From positions 30,800-68,201 of the forward strand of contig DBPQ01000039.1 of NCBI GenBank assembly GCA_002304945.1: a stretch of DNA of 37,402 nt, read 5' to 3'. Source of the stretch: Actinomycetales bacterium UBA1416. Its GTDB lineage: Bacteria > Actinomycetota > Actinomycetes > Actinomycetales > Actinomycetaceae. The number at the start of each line of letters is the position of its first letter. The stretch's first letter is position 1. The translations under genes and the position numbers were made by a program. Shown piece by piece: positions 14,728 through 22,135 of the stretch. A model generated the notes under the pieces. That model was not told the origin of the DNA. It worked only from the letters and a program-made list of their open reading frames with translations, and searched no databases.

Positions 14728-16992
14728 GTGGACGAGGACGCCGAGGCCCGCGAGATCGCGCTCGAGCAGGGATACGTGGACCGGGTCTACCGGCGGCTCG
14801 ACGCCATGAGGAGCTCCTACCGCCGGCAACTCGACGGGGTGCGCCGTTCCGGGCCCTCGGGCTCCCCCCAGAACAGGTCCGAGCGCGACGCATTCGCCGC
14901 ACACTACGAGGACACGATCTCGCGGCTCGACCAGGTGGAGAACCGCCTCGTGTTCGGCCGGCTCGACTTCACCGGCGACCGCACGAGGTACGTGGGCAGG
15001 ATCGGCATCCTGAGCGAGGACCAGGAGCAGTTGCTCGTCGACTGGCGGGCGCCCTCCGCCCGGCCCTTCTACCAGGCCACCGCGGCGCACCCGGGCGAGG
15101 TCGTCCGGCGCCGCCACATCACGACGGACCTCCGCAGGGTCGTGGCCCTCGAGGACGAACTCCTGAGTTCCGAGGGGCTCACCCCGGCGGTGGAGCACTC
15201 CCTCACCGGAGAGGGCGCGCTGTTCGCCGCTCTCTCCGCGGCACGCGAGGGACGCATGGGCGACATCGTCGCCACGATCCAGGCCGAGCAGGACGCGATC
15301 ATCCGGGACGAGCTCGAGGGCATCCTCGTGGTCCAGGGCGGACCCGGGACGGGCAAGACGGCCGTCGCCCTCCACCGGGCGGCCTACCTGCTGTACGCCC
15401 ACCGGGAGCGCCTGCAGCGCTCCGGGGTTCTCATCGTCGGCCCGACCCGGGTCTTCCTGGACTACATCGACCAGGTCCTGCCCTCGCTCGGCGAGACCGA
15501 CGTCGTCTCGACCACCATGGGGGACCTGCTGCCCGGGACCTCCACCCGCCTGCGCGACGAGGAGGACGTCGCGCGGGTCAAGGGGGACCTCGAGATGGCG
15601 AACGTGGCCGAACGCGCCGTGCGCGCGCTGCAGCGTGTGCCCGCGGACCCGCAACGGATCACGGTCGAGGGCATAGCGGTCACCATCACCCCGGCGGCGG
15701 TGTCGAAGGCGATGGCGCGTGCCCGGCGCGCCGCCCCGACGCACAACGAGGCGCGCACGCCCTTCGTCCTCGCGATGCTCGAGGACCTCGTGCGCCAGTA
15801 CGCCCGCGGCCGCGGCCTCGACGACGACGACGAGACGGCCTACCTCTACGAGGACGTGCGCTCCAACCGGGACGTGCGCGTGGCGCTGAACCTGTGCTGG
15901 ATGCCGACCACGCCGCACGGGCTCCTCGAACGGCTCTACGCCCGCCCGGACCTGCTCGCCCGCCACTCCCCCAAGTTCACCCAGGCGGAGCGCGACCTCC
16001 TCCGGCGCGAGCCGGGATCGCAGTGGACGATCTCCGACATCCCGATCCTCGATGAGCTCGCCGAGCTGCTCGGCCCCCACGAGGAGGCCGAGACCCGGCG
16101 GGCGCGGCTGGAGAGGCAGGCGAGCGAGCGGGAGCAGCTCGAGTTCGCCCAGACGGCCATCGACGCGCAGGACCTCGGCGACGGGATGGTGGACGCCTCG
16201 ATGCTCGCCTCCCGTTTCCGCCAGCACGGACCCTCCCTGACGCTCGCGGAGAAGGCGTCCGCGGACCGCACCTGGACCTTCGGGCACATCGTCGTCGACG
16301 AGGCCCAGGAACTCTCCCCGATGGCCTGGCGTGCCCTCCTGCGGCGGTGCCCGCTCCGGTCGATGACGGTGGTCGGGGACCTCGCCCAGCGTTCGGGTTC
16401 ACAGCCCGCGACGTCCTGGCGCTCGCTGATGGGCAAGGCGGGACGCGAGCACGTGCGGCAGGCCGCCCTCACCGTCAGCTACCGCACGCCCGCCACGGTC
16501 CTCGAGGCCGCCAGCGCGGTGCTCATGGCCAACGCCCCGGGTGACTACCTGCCCCTCACGGCCGCGCGGGAGGTGGCGCACTCGCTCGTGACGACGCGCG
16601 GTCACTGGCGGGACGTCCTCGTCGACGTCGTCCGGGAGGAGCTCCGTGGACTCGGGCACGGCAAGATGGCCGTGATCACGCCGTCGGACCAGGTCGCCGG
16701 CGTGTGGGGCGAACTCGCCGAGGCCGTGGGCGAGGCACTCGTCTCGCCGGACGGCCACCCGCTGCGCGCCCCGCTCGTGGTGATGGACCCGCCGGCGTCC
16801 AAGGGCCTCGAGTTCGACGTCGTCGTGGTCGTCGAACCGGCGCACATCGCGGCCGCGTCGATCGGGGACGTGTACGTGGCGATGACCCGCCCGACCCGCA
16901 GGCTCCACGCGATCTACCGGGACGAACTGCCGGATGGCTGGCCGGCTCAGGACCATGATGTGAACTCCACGGCCGCCCCCCACCGCTGGTGA
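14728..16992 (+). CDS. helR: HelD/HelR-type superfamily 1 helicase, RNA polymerase-associated
   Basis: UvrD/Rep-like SF1A ATPase of 754 residues. The N-terminal coiled coil (about 1-75, EQGYVDRVYRRLDAM..., then DTISRLDQVENRLVFGRLD) and the sequence YVGRIGILSEDQEQLLVDWRAPSARPFYQAT are typical of actinobacterial HelD proteins, which enter the RNA polymerase channels and release stalled or drug-bound enzyme; the Streptomyces member HelR confers rifamycin tolerance. Walker A GGPGTGKT is at 204-211, Walker B VVDEAQELSP near 525, then VVGDLAQRSG and VSYRTPATVLE; SKGLEFDVVVVVEP and VAMTRPTRRL complete the motor. The GTG at 14728 is chosen because GGAAGGG precedes it; a start 14 codons earlier is possible. 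Which HelD subclass it belongs to, and drug tolerance, are inferences. Confidence 0.85.
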   Translation: MDEDAEAREIALEQGYVDRVYRRLDAMRSSYRRQLDGVRRSGPSGSPQNRSERDAFAAHYEDTISRLDQVENRLVFGRLDFTGDRTRYVGRIGILSEDQEQLLVDWRAPSARPFYQATAAHPGEVVRRRHITTDLRRVVALEDELLSSEGLTPAVEHSLTGEGALFAALSAAREGRMGDIVATIQAEQDAIIRDELEGILVVQGGPGTGKTAVALHRAAYLLYAHRERLQRSGVLIVGPTRVFLDYIDQVLPSLGETDVVSTTMGDLLPGTSTRLRDEEDVARVKGDLEMANVAERAVRALQRVPADPQRITVEGIAVTITPAAVSKAMARARRAAPTHNEARTPFVLAMLEDLVRQYARGRGLDDDDETAYLYEDVRSNRDVRVALNLCWMPTTPHGLLERLYARPDLLARHSPKFTQAERDLLRREPGSQWTISDIPILDELAELLGPHEEAETRRARLERQASEREQLEFAQTAIDAQDLGDGMVDASMLASRFRQHGPSLTLAEKASADRTWTFGHIVVDEAQELSPMAWRALLRRCPLRSMTVVGDLAQRSGSQPATSWRSLMGKAGREHVRQAALTVSYRTPATVLEAASAVLMANAPGDYLPLTAAREVAHSLVTTRGHWRDVLVDVVREELRGLGHGKMAVITPSDQVAGVWGELAEAVGEALVSPDGHPLRAPLVVMDPPASKGLEFDVVVVVEPAHIAAASIGDVYVAMTRPTRRLHAIYRDELPDGWPAQDHDVNSTAAPHRW

Positions 16993-17006
16993 GGGACCAT
17001 GAGGGG

Positions 17007-18218
17007 GTGTCACAGGCCCTTCTCCTCGAAAACCCGCACACGGAGGCGGATCCGCTCCTCCACGCCGTCGGCCTCGACGTCGAACGGCATCCGGGTGCCC
17101 TCGACGAGGACGACCTGATCGAGGCGCTCCACGGCGTCCGAGTCCTCGGCATCCGCTCGAAGACGATGGTCACCTCTCGCGTTCTGGAGGCGCATCCGCA
17201 GCTCGAGGCGATCGGGGCGTTCTGCATCGGGACGAACCAGATCGATCTGCGAGCCGCCTCCCGCCACGGAGTCGCGGTGTTCAACGCGCCGTTCTCCAAC
17301 ACCCGGTCGGTGGTCGAACTCGCGATCGCCGAGATCATCGCGCTCATGCGCCGGCTGACCGAGCGGGACCGCGCGCTGCACTTCGGCGTCTGGGAGAAGT
17401 CCGCCTCAGGGGCGCACGAGGTTCGGGGCCGGACGCTCGGGATCATCGGCTACGGGAACATCGGGACACAGCTCTCGGTGGTCGCCGAGGCCCTCGGAAT
17501 GCGGGTCCTCTTCTTCGACACCGCCGAGCGACTCGCACTCGGCAACGCAAGGCGGTGCCGGACGATGTCCGAGGTGCTGCGGAACTCGGACATCGTCTCG
17601 CTCCACGTCGACGGGAAGACGCGCAACGCGGGCCTCTTCGGCGCACGGGAGTTCGCCCAGATGCAGCGGGGATCGATCTTCCTCAATCTGTCGCGCGGCT
17701 TCGTGGTGGACACCGAGGCGCTGCGGGACCACATCATCGACGGCCACATCGCAGGTGCCGCCGTGGACGTGTTCCCCGAGGAGCCCAACCGGAACGGCGA
17801 TCCCTTCGAGTCCGAGCTGCGCGGCCTGCCGAACGTCATCCTGACGCCGCACATCGGTGGTTCCACCCAGGAGGCACAGGAGTCCATCGCCCAGTTCGTG
17901 GGGAACAAGCTCGCCACCTACGTCCGCACCGCGTCCACCGACATGAGCGTGAACCTTCCCCGGCTCGTGCTGGACCCCTCGGAGAACACGCGCTACCGGC
18001 TCGCCTACGTGCACCGCAACACGCCGGGCGTGCTCGCGCTCGTCAACCAGTCGTTCGCCGAGCACGGCGCGAACATCGAGGGCCAGATCCTCGGCACGGC
18101 CGGCGAGATCGGCTACATGATCACGGACCTCGGTTCGCAACTGCCCACCGAGGCCGTGGACGCACTGCGTGGAATGGACGACACGATCCGGCTCCGCGTG
18201 CTCGAACGCAGGCACTGA
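17007..18218 (+). CDS. serA: D-3-phosphoglycerate dehydrogenase (short, ACT-containing type)
   Basis: First enzyme of serine synthesis, 403 residues. The substrate-binding domain has GAFCIGTNQIDL and VFNAPFSNTRSVVELAIAEI; the NAD loop is GIIGYGNIGTQL (146-155); the catalytic triad Arg230, Glu259 and His282 sits in NLSRGFVVD, FPEEP and LTPHIGGST with the same spacing as in E. coli SerA (240/269/292). A C-terminal ACT domain (about 330-403, NTPGVLALVNQSFAEHGANIEGQ) gives serine feedback control. The roughly 530-residue form with an extra domain is the usual actinobacterial SerA, so this is the shorter E. coli-like type. GTG at 17007 is preferred: GACCAT (16995-17000) lies 6 nt before it, as in other leaderless starts here; GTG at 16989 is the alternative. 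Confidence 0.92.
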   Translation: MSQALLLENPHTEADPLLHAVGLDVERHPGALDEDDLIEALHGVRVLGIRSKTMVTSRVLEAHPQLEAIGAFCIGTNQIDLRAASRHGVAVFNAPFSNTRSVVELAIAEIIALMRRLTERDRALHFGVWEKSASGAHEVRGRTLGIIGYGNIGTQLSVVAEALGMRVLFFDTAERLALGNARRCRTMSEVLRNSDIVSLHVDGKTRNAGLFGAREFAQMQRGSIFLNLSRGFVVDTEALRDHIIDGHIAGAAVDVFPEEPNRNGDPFESELRGLPNVILTPHIGGSTQEAQESIAQFVGNKLATYVRTASTDMSVNLPRLVLDPSENTRYRLAYVHRNTPGVLALVNQSFAEHGANIEGQILGTAGEIGYMITDLGSQLPTEAVDALRGMDDTIRLRVLERRH

Positions 18219-18241
18219 CACCGGCGCCGGCGCGGTACGGT
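18215..18241 (+). promoter_or_regulatory. Promoter of the aldo/keto reductase gene, leaderless type
   Basis: TACGGT (18236-18241) lies 7 nt before the ATG at 18249, the spacing expected when transcription starts at the start codon. CTGACA (18215-18220) could serve as -35 but leaves only 15 nt of spacer. There is no Shine-Dalgarno site. Confidence 0.5.
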
Positions 18242-18248
18242 CGAGGAC

Positions 18249-19277
18249 ATGTACCTCGCGAACCCCGCCCGCTATGACCGGATGTCCTACAGGCGCTGCG
18301 GCGCCAGCGGTCTCGACCTGCCCCTGATCTCGCTCGGCCTCTGGCAGAACTTCGGCCGGACGACCGCGCTCGAGACACAGCGGGAGATCATCCTCGCGGC
18401 CTTCGACGCCGGCGTCACGCACATCGACCTCGCCAACAACTACGGGCCCCCGCCGGGGGCCGCCGAGACCATGTTCGGCGCCCTGCTCGAGACGGACCTC
18501 GCGCCCTACCGGGACGAGCTCGTGATCTCCACCAAGGCGGGCTATTTGATGTGGCCCGGGCCGTACGGCGAGTGGGGATCCCGCAAGTACCTCCGGAACT
18601 CGCTGGACGCCTCCCTGCGCCGGCTCCGCTCCGACCACGTGGACATCTTCTACTCCCACCGGCTCGACCCGTCGACGCCGCTGCACGAGACGATGGGTGC
18701 ACTGAAGTACGCGGTGGACAGCGGCAAGGCGATCTACGCCGGCATCTCGTCGTACCCCGCCGAGCAGACCACCGAGGCCCTCGACATCGCGGCGGGGATG
18801 GGGCTCGACCTCCTCATCCACCAGCCCTCCTACTCGATGCTCAACCGGTGGGTGGAGCAGGGCGAGCCCAGCCTGCTGGACGTGCTCGGGGAGCGCCGCA
18901 TGGGGGCCATCGTCTTCTCCCCGCTCGCCCAGGGCCTCCTGACGGGCAAGTACCTCGACGGCGTTCCCGAGGACTCGCGCGCCGCGAGGGACGGCTCGTT
19001 CAAGAAGTCGTTCATCACGCCCGAGGTCGTCGAGCGGCTCCGCGCTCTCGCCACCATCGCGGAGGGGCGCGGCCAGACCCTCGCCCAGATGGCCATCGCG
19101 TGGACGCTCCGCGACGAGCGCGTCACCTCGGCGCTCATCGGCGCCTCGAGCGTGTCCCAGCTGCACGACTCCCTCGGGGCGCTCGACAACCTGTCCTTCA
19201 CGGACGAAGAACTCGCCGAGATCGACCGGCACGCGGTGGACGCCGACATCAACATCTGGAAGGCGCGCTCACGCTGA
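18249..19277 (+). CDS. Aldo/keto reductase, YghZ (L-glyceraldehyde 3-phosphate reductase)-like
   Basis: NADPH-dependent TIM-barrel reductase of 342 residues. The catalytic tetrad is visible: Asp60 and Tyr65 (THIDLANNYGPPPGAAE), Lys96 (STKAGY) and His137 (FYSHRLD). The MWPGPYGEWGSRKYLRNSLDASLRRL stretch in the barrel is characteristic of the YghZ/GPR group, whose E. coli member reduces L-glyceraldehyde 3-phosphate and methylglyoxal. The cofactor motif near the C-terminus reads ALIGASSVSQLHDSLGAL. It follows serA by 30 bp but has its own -10 element. The last codons and the stop lie inside a 23-bp tandem duplication (19256-19299). Substrate is an inference from subgroup resemblance. Confidence 0.9.
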   Translation: MYLANPARYDRMSYRRCGASGLDLPLISLGLWQNFGRTTALETQREIILAAFDAGVTHIDLANNYGPPPGAAETMFGALLETDLAPYRDELVISTKAGYLMWPGPYGEWGSRKYLRNSLDASLRRLRSDHVDIFYSHRLDPSTPLHETMGALKYAVDSGKAIYAGISSYPAEQTTEALDIAAGMGLDLLIHQPSYSMLNRWVEQGEPSLLDVLGERRMGAIVFSPLAQGLLTGKYLDGVPEDSRAARDGSFKKSFITPEVVERLRALATIAEGRGQTLAQMAIAWTLRDERVTSALIGASSVSQLHDSLGALDNLSFTDEELAEIDRHAVDADINIWKARSR

Positions 19278-19299
19278 GCTGGAAGGCGCGCTCACGCTG
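19256..19299. repeat. 23-bp tandem duplication across the reductase stop codon
   Basis: A 21-bp segment beginning CTGGAAGGCGCG occurs identically at 19256-19276 and 19279-19299, with a 2-bp link. The first copy encodes the last codons (WKARS R) and its end runs into the TGA at 19275-19277; the second copy is non-coding. The 54-bp gap before the nrdR stop holds this copy and no strong terminator. Confidence 0.9.
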
Positions 19300-19331
19300 C
19301 GCCCGTCCGGGCTTGCCTCTGGGATGGGTCC

Positions 19332-19805
19332 TCAGGGCGTGGGCGCTGTCGGGGTTCGGTCCTGCCGGGACCTGAGTTCCGCGATGGCGTGCTCGAAGTC
19401 GTCCAGCGTGGTGAAGGACGAGTAGACGGAGGCGAACCGCAGGTACGCCACCGTGTCGAGTTCCCGGAGCGGACCGAGGATCGCACGCCCGATGTCGTTC
19501 GCATCGATGATCGAGGAGCCCAGTGACCGGATCGACTCCTCGACGCCCTGCGCGAGGAGTGCGATGTCGTCCTCCGTGACCGGCCTGCCCTGGCACGCCT
19601 TGCGGACTCCCGCGACGATCTTCTCGCGCGAGAAGGGCTCCGTCACCCCGGACCGCTTCAGGACCGTCAGCGTCGCGGTCTCCAGCGTCGTGAAGCGGCG
19701 GTGGCAGTCAGGGCACTCCCGGCGACGGCGGATGGCCGAGCCGTCGTCGAGCGTCCGGGAGTCGATCACCCGCGAGTCGGGGTGACGGCAGAACGGGCAG
19801 TGCAT
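19332..19805 (-). CDS. nrdR: NrdR, repressor of ribonucleotide reductase genes
   Basis: Zinc-ribbon and ATP-cone repressor of 157 residues that senses ATP/dATP and represses ribonucleotide reductase operons. The N-terminal zinc ribbon has Cys3, Cys6, Cys31 and Cys34 (MHCPFCRHPDSRVIDSR and RRRECPDCHRRFTT), followed by the ATP-cone beginning VLKRSGVTEPFSREKIVAGVRKACQGRPV. The ATG at 19805 is the canonical start MHCPFC and is preceded by GAGGGAG; an upstream in-frame ATG is not needed. It lies behind the LysM gene with its own promoter (19840-19868). The lexA, LysM, nrdR order is widespread in actinobacteria and ties dNTP supply to the DNA damage region. Confidence 0.97.
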   Translation of the reverse strand: MHCPFCRHPDSRVIDSRTLDDGSAIRRRRECPDCHRRFTTLETATLTVLKRSGVTEPFSREKIVAGVRKACQGRPVTEDDIALLAQGVEESIRSLGSSIIDANDIGRAILGPLRELDTVAYLRFASVYSSFTTLDDFEHAIAELRSRQDRTPTAPTP

Positions 19806-19839
19806 TCGGTCAGCTCCCTCGGTCATCTCTCGTGTCCGA

Positions 19840-19868
19840 ACGCTAGTGTGCCCCGTCAAACGGCGCAA
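19840..19868 (-). promoter_or_regulatory. Probable nrdR promoter
   Basis: Minus-strand TTGCGC (19868-19863) and TAGCGT (19845-19840) with a 17-nt spacer lie in the 68-nt gap between the LysM gene and nrdR. The predicted leader of about 28 nt contains the nrdR ribosome site. Confidence 0.5.
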
Positions 19869-19873
19869 ACGCC

Positions 19874-20281
19874 TCAGCCAGCCGGGACGAGCAGTTCCTG
19901 TCCGGGGTGGACCACATGGTCCGTGAGTCCGTTGAGCGTGACGATCCGCTCGACCACGTCCCGCGCGTCCTCGCCCGGGGAGGTCAGCTGACTCGCGACC
20001 GTCCAGAGGGAGTCCCCGGGTGCGACGGTCACGGCACCCGCCGCCGCCGCCGGCTCCGGCCGCAACGCGAGGCCCAGCAGCACGCCGAGCGCGACGGCGG
20101 TGGCCACCGCGACCGCGCCGAGCAAGGCGCGGACCACGAGCCGTCCGCGCGCCGTCAGGACGATCGGGGCCATGGCGGGACGCGGCTGTTCAACCGACTG
20201 CGGGCGCGGCCCGTTGTCGACCACCAACCGGAGTTGCGGACGCCCCGGAACCGGGACCTGGTCCACCAGAACTGCACTCAT
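19874..20281 (-). CDS. SOS-controlled membrane-anchored LysM protein, probable division inhibitor
   Basis: Protein of 135 residues: a cytoplasmic tail of about 46 residues, one membrane segment (about 48-72, VVRALLGAVAVATAVALGVLLGLAL) and an extracytoplasmic LysM domain (84-133, VTVAPGDSLWTVASQLTS...VHPGQELLVPAG) for peptidoglycan binding. The ATG at 20281 has GAGGAGG 6 nt upstream; a longer ATG at 20323 would place two SOS boxes inside the coding region and is rejected. Two LexA boxes overlap its transcript start. Position and architecture match YneA of Bacillus, DivS of Corynebacterium and Rv2719c of Mycobacterium, LysM or membrane proteins beside lexA that arrest septation during DNA damage. 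Function here is inferred from that shared setting. Confidence 0.88.
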   Translation of the reverse strand: MSAVLVDQVPVPGRPQLRLVVDNGPRPQSVEQPRPAMAPIVLTARGRLVVRALLGAVAVATAVALGVLLGLALRPEPAAAAGAVTVAPGDSLWTVASQLTSPGEDARDVVERIVTLNGLTDHVVHPGQELLVPAG

Positions 20282-20291
20282 CGCATCCTCC

Positions 20292-20322
20292 TCGAACACA
20301 TGTTCGTCGAACGGCTGTTCCA
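20292..20322 (-). promoter_or_regulatory. Two tandem LexA boxes in front of the LysM gene
   Basis: TCGAAC-ACAT-GTTCGT (20292-20307) and TCGAAC-GGCT-GTTCCA (20307-20322) both fit the Gram-positive SOS consensus CGAAC-N4-GTTCG, the second with a weaker right half. They share one base and so are 15 bp apart. They lie between the LysM -10 element and its start codon, where LexA would block initiation. Confidence 0.9.
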
Positions 20323-20323
20323 T

Positions 20324-20352
20324 ACGGTACTCGCCATCGGCGCTGTTGTCGA
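20324..20352 (-). promoter_or_regulatory. Promoter of the LysM gene
   Basis: Minus-strand TCGACA (20352-20347) and TACCGT (20329-20324) with a 17-nt spacer. The start would lie near 20317, inside the SOS boxes, giving a leader of about 35 nt with GAGGAGG before the ATG at 20281. Confidence 0.7.
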
Positions 20353-20359
20353 CACGCCG

Positions 20360-20400
20360 TCGAACAGATGTTTGGTCTGACGTGCGCAGCGCCCTAGGCT
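20360..20400 (+). promoter_or_regulatory. lexA promoter with overlapping LexA box
   Basis: TTGGTC (20372-20377) and TAGGCT (20395-20400) with a 17-nt spacer form the rightward promoter. A third SOS box, TCGAAC-AGAT-GTTTGG (20360-20375), covers the -35 element, so lexA should be autoregulated. The remaining leader to the ATG at 20454 is about 45 nt. Confidence 0.85.
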
Positions 20401-20453
20401 GGCACCATCAGACCAGGGACCACTGACACGAACCCCGGTCGGGAGGAGATGGC

Positions 20454-21125
20454 ATGACCGACACCGCACTCACTGAACGCCAGCGCGTCATCCTGGAGAC
20501 CATCAGGGCGGCCATCGCCGATCGCGGGTACCCGCCATCCATGCGGGAGATCGGGGACGTCGTCGGCCTCCACAGCCCCTCGTCCGTGAAGCATCAACTC
20601 GATGCGCTCGAACGCAAGGGATACATCCGCCGGGATCCGCGCCTCCCGCGCGCCCTCGAACTGGTGCCCACCGCGGCGGAGGAGGGCACCGGCGCCAGCG
20701 CATCGCCGGATTCCCCGGCCCCGGTCCCGCTCCTGGGGCACGAGGTCGCGGAGGGCATGCTGGTGCCGCTCGTGGGCCGTATCGCCGCAGGTGGCCCGAT
20801 CCTGGCGGACCAGTCGGTCGAGGACGTCTTCACGTTGCCGCGACAGCTCGTCGGCGACGGCGAGCTGTTCATGCTGCGCGTCGCCGGTGACTCGATGGTG
20901 GACGCCGCGATCTGCGACGGGGACTGGGTGGTCGTGCGCCGTCAACAGGTCGCCGAGAACGGCGAGGTGGTCGCGGCCCTCCTCGGGGATGAGGCCACCG
21001 TGAAGACGCTCCAGCGCCGGGACGGGCACATCTGGCTCATGCCCGCCAACCCGGCGTACTCGCCGATCCTCGGGGACGACGCGGCCCTGCTCGGCAAGGT
21101 CGTCTCGGTCCTGCGCTCGCTCTGA
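20454..21125 (+). CDS. lexA: LexA, SOS repressor
   Basis: Self-cleaving SOS repressor of 223 residues. The N-terminal winged helix-turn-helix has LTERQRVILETIRAAIADRG, PPSMREIGDVVGL and SPSSVKHQLDALERKGYI; the C-terminal peptidase-like domain has the Ala112-Gly113 cleavage bond (GRIAAGGPILA), the nucleophile Ser147 (GDSMVDA) and the base Lys184 (DEATVKTL). The ATG at 20454 is preceded by GGGAGGAG 7 nt upstream. RecA bound to single-stranded DNA stimulates cleavage, releasing the boxes at the LysM, lexA and recA promoters seen in this window. The 3' end doubles as the left arm of a 15-bp terminator stem. Confidence 0.98.
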   Translation: MTDTALTERQRVILETIRAAIADRGYPPSMREIGDVVGLHSPSSVKHQLDALERKGYIRRDPRLPRALELVPTAAEEGTGASASPDSPAPVPLLGHEVAEGMLVPLVGRIAAGGPILADQSVEDVFTLPRQLVGDGELFMLRVAGDSMVDAAICDGDWVVVRRQQVAENGEVVAALLGDEATVKTLQRRDGHIWLMPANPAYSPILGDDAALLGKVVSVLRSL

Positions 21126-21138
21126 GCGCAGGACCGAG
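21104..21138. terminator. Bidirectional terminator overlapping the lexA stop codon
   Basis: A perfect 15-bp inverted repeat, CTCGGTCCTGCGCTC (21104-21118) and GAGCGCAGGACCGAG (21124-21138), with a 5-nt loop. The left arm encodes the last sense codons of lexA and the loop runs into the TGA (21123-21125). It lies 8 bp before the ldh stop codon and can end both convergent transcripts. Confidence 0.88.
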
Positions 21139-21146
21139 CGGCGGGG

Positions 21147-22106
21147 TCAGTACCCGAACTTCGCGGCGGCCTCGCGGATGGACTTCGCGGAGGCGACGAG
21201 GCCCTGGCGCTCCCCGAAGGACAGCGGCGGGAGGATGCGGGCCGTGGCGCCGTTCTGGTTCACGATCGTCGGCAGTGCCATACACACCTCGCCGAACTCG
21301 GGGTACTCGGTGATGAGGGAGGACACCGGCAGGACGGCGTTCTCGTCCCGCAGCACGGCCTCGATGATGCGGGCACCGGCCACGCCGATCGCGTAGTTGG
21401 TGGCGCCCTTGCCCTCGATGATCTTGTAGGCGGAGTTGACCACCTCGTGCGCGATCTCCTCGCGCCGTGCCTCGTTCAGGCTCCGGCCCTCGACGTTGTG
21501 CCAGTCCATGAGGGGAGCCGCACCGATCAACGCGGAGCTCCACAGCGGGATCTCCGAGTCGCCGTGCTCACCGGCGATGTAGGCGTGCACGTTCTGGACC
21601 GCGACCCCCATCTCGCGCGCCACGAGGTAGCGCAGCCGGGAGGAGTCGAGCACGGTGCCGGAGCCGAAGAGCTGGTTGGCGGGCAATCCGGAGATCTTCA
21701 GCGAGACGAGCGTGACGACGTCGACCGGGTTGGTCACCATCATGATGATCGCGTTCGGGGCGACCTTCTGGACGTTCGGGATGATCTTCTCCATCAGGCC
21801 GATCGTCGCGCCGGCGAGCTCCATCCGGGACTGTCCGGGCTTCTGCTTCGCACCGGCCGTCACCACCACCATGTCGGCATCGCGGCAGATCTCCAGGTCG
21901 GCGGAGCCCTGGATGGTCCCCATCGGCATGAACTGGATGCCGTGGGAGATGTCGAGCGCCTCGGCCTCCACCTTCGCCTGGTTGATGTCGTAGAGCACCA
22001 CGTTGCGGGCGACGCCCCTCATCAGGCACGCGTACGCGAGAGTCGCGCCGACTGAGCCGGCGCCGATGATCGCGAGCTTCTGCGGGCGACGTTCGTAGTT
22101 GGGCAT
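21147..22106 (-). CDS. ldh: L-lactate dehydrogenase
   Basis: NAD-dependent L-lactate dehydrogenase, 319 residues, interconverting pyruvate and lactate. The NAD loop is AIIGAGSVGATLAY (12-25), the substrate specificity residue is Gln88 in AKQKPGQSR (an Arg would indicate malate dehydrogenase), the substrate Arg157 lies in LDSSRLR, and the catalytic His181 is in GEHGDSEIP. The ATG at 22106 has AAAGGA about 9 nt upstream. It follows the DinG gene by 29 bp on the same strand, so it may be co-transcribed. Its presence points to a fermentative or facultative organism; its position next to lexA is not a conserved arrangement that I know. Confidence 0.96.
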   Translation of the reverse strand: MPNYERRPQKLAIIGAGSVGATLAYACLMRGVARNVVLYDINQAKVEAEALDISHGIQFMPMGTIQGSADLEICRDADMVVVTAGAKQKPGQSRMELAGATIGLMEKIIPNVQKVAPNAIIMMVTNPVDVVTLVSLKISGLPANQLFGSGTVLDSSRLRYLVAREMGVAVQNVHAYIAGEHGDSEIPLWSSALIGAAPLMDWHNVEGRSLNEARREEIAHEVVNSAYKIIEGKGATNYAIGVAGARIIEAVLRDENAVLPVSSLITEYPEFGEVCMALPTIVNQNGATARILPPLSFGERQGLVASAKSIREAAAKFGY

Positions 22107-22135
22107 GACTGTGGGTCCTTTCGTAGGGGTCCTGC

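Noticed and set aside
18209..18225. PafBC-like TGTCAGTG on the minus strand between serA and the reductase
   Set aside because: No TAnnnT follows at 8 nt, and no gene is transcribed leftward there.
19830..19856. NrdR box in front of nrdR
   Set aside because: Only a half match (ACACTAG) to the palindromic consensus; the right half does not fit.
20282..20323. Longer start of the LysM protein at 20323
   Set aside because: It would put the SOS boxes inside the coding sequence and ignores the strong GAGGAGG site in front of the ATG at 20281.
20406..20429. PafBC-like motif (minus-strand TGTCAGTG) upstream of the LysM gene
   Set aside because: The hexamer at the required spacing is TCTGAT, which lacks the conserved TA, and a good LexA-controlled promoter lies closer to the gene.
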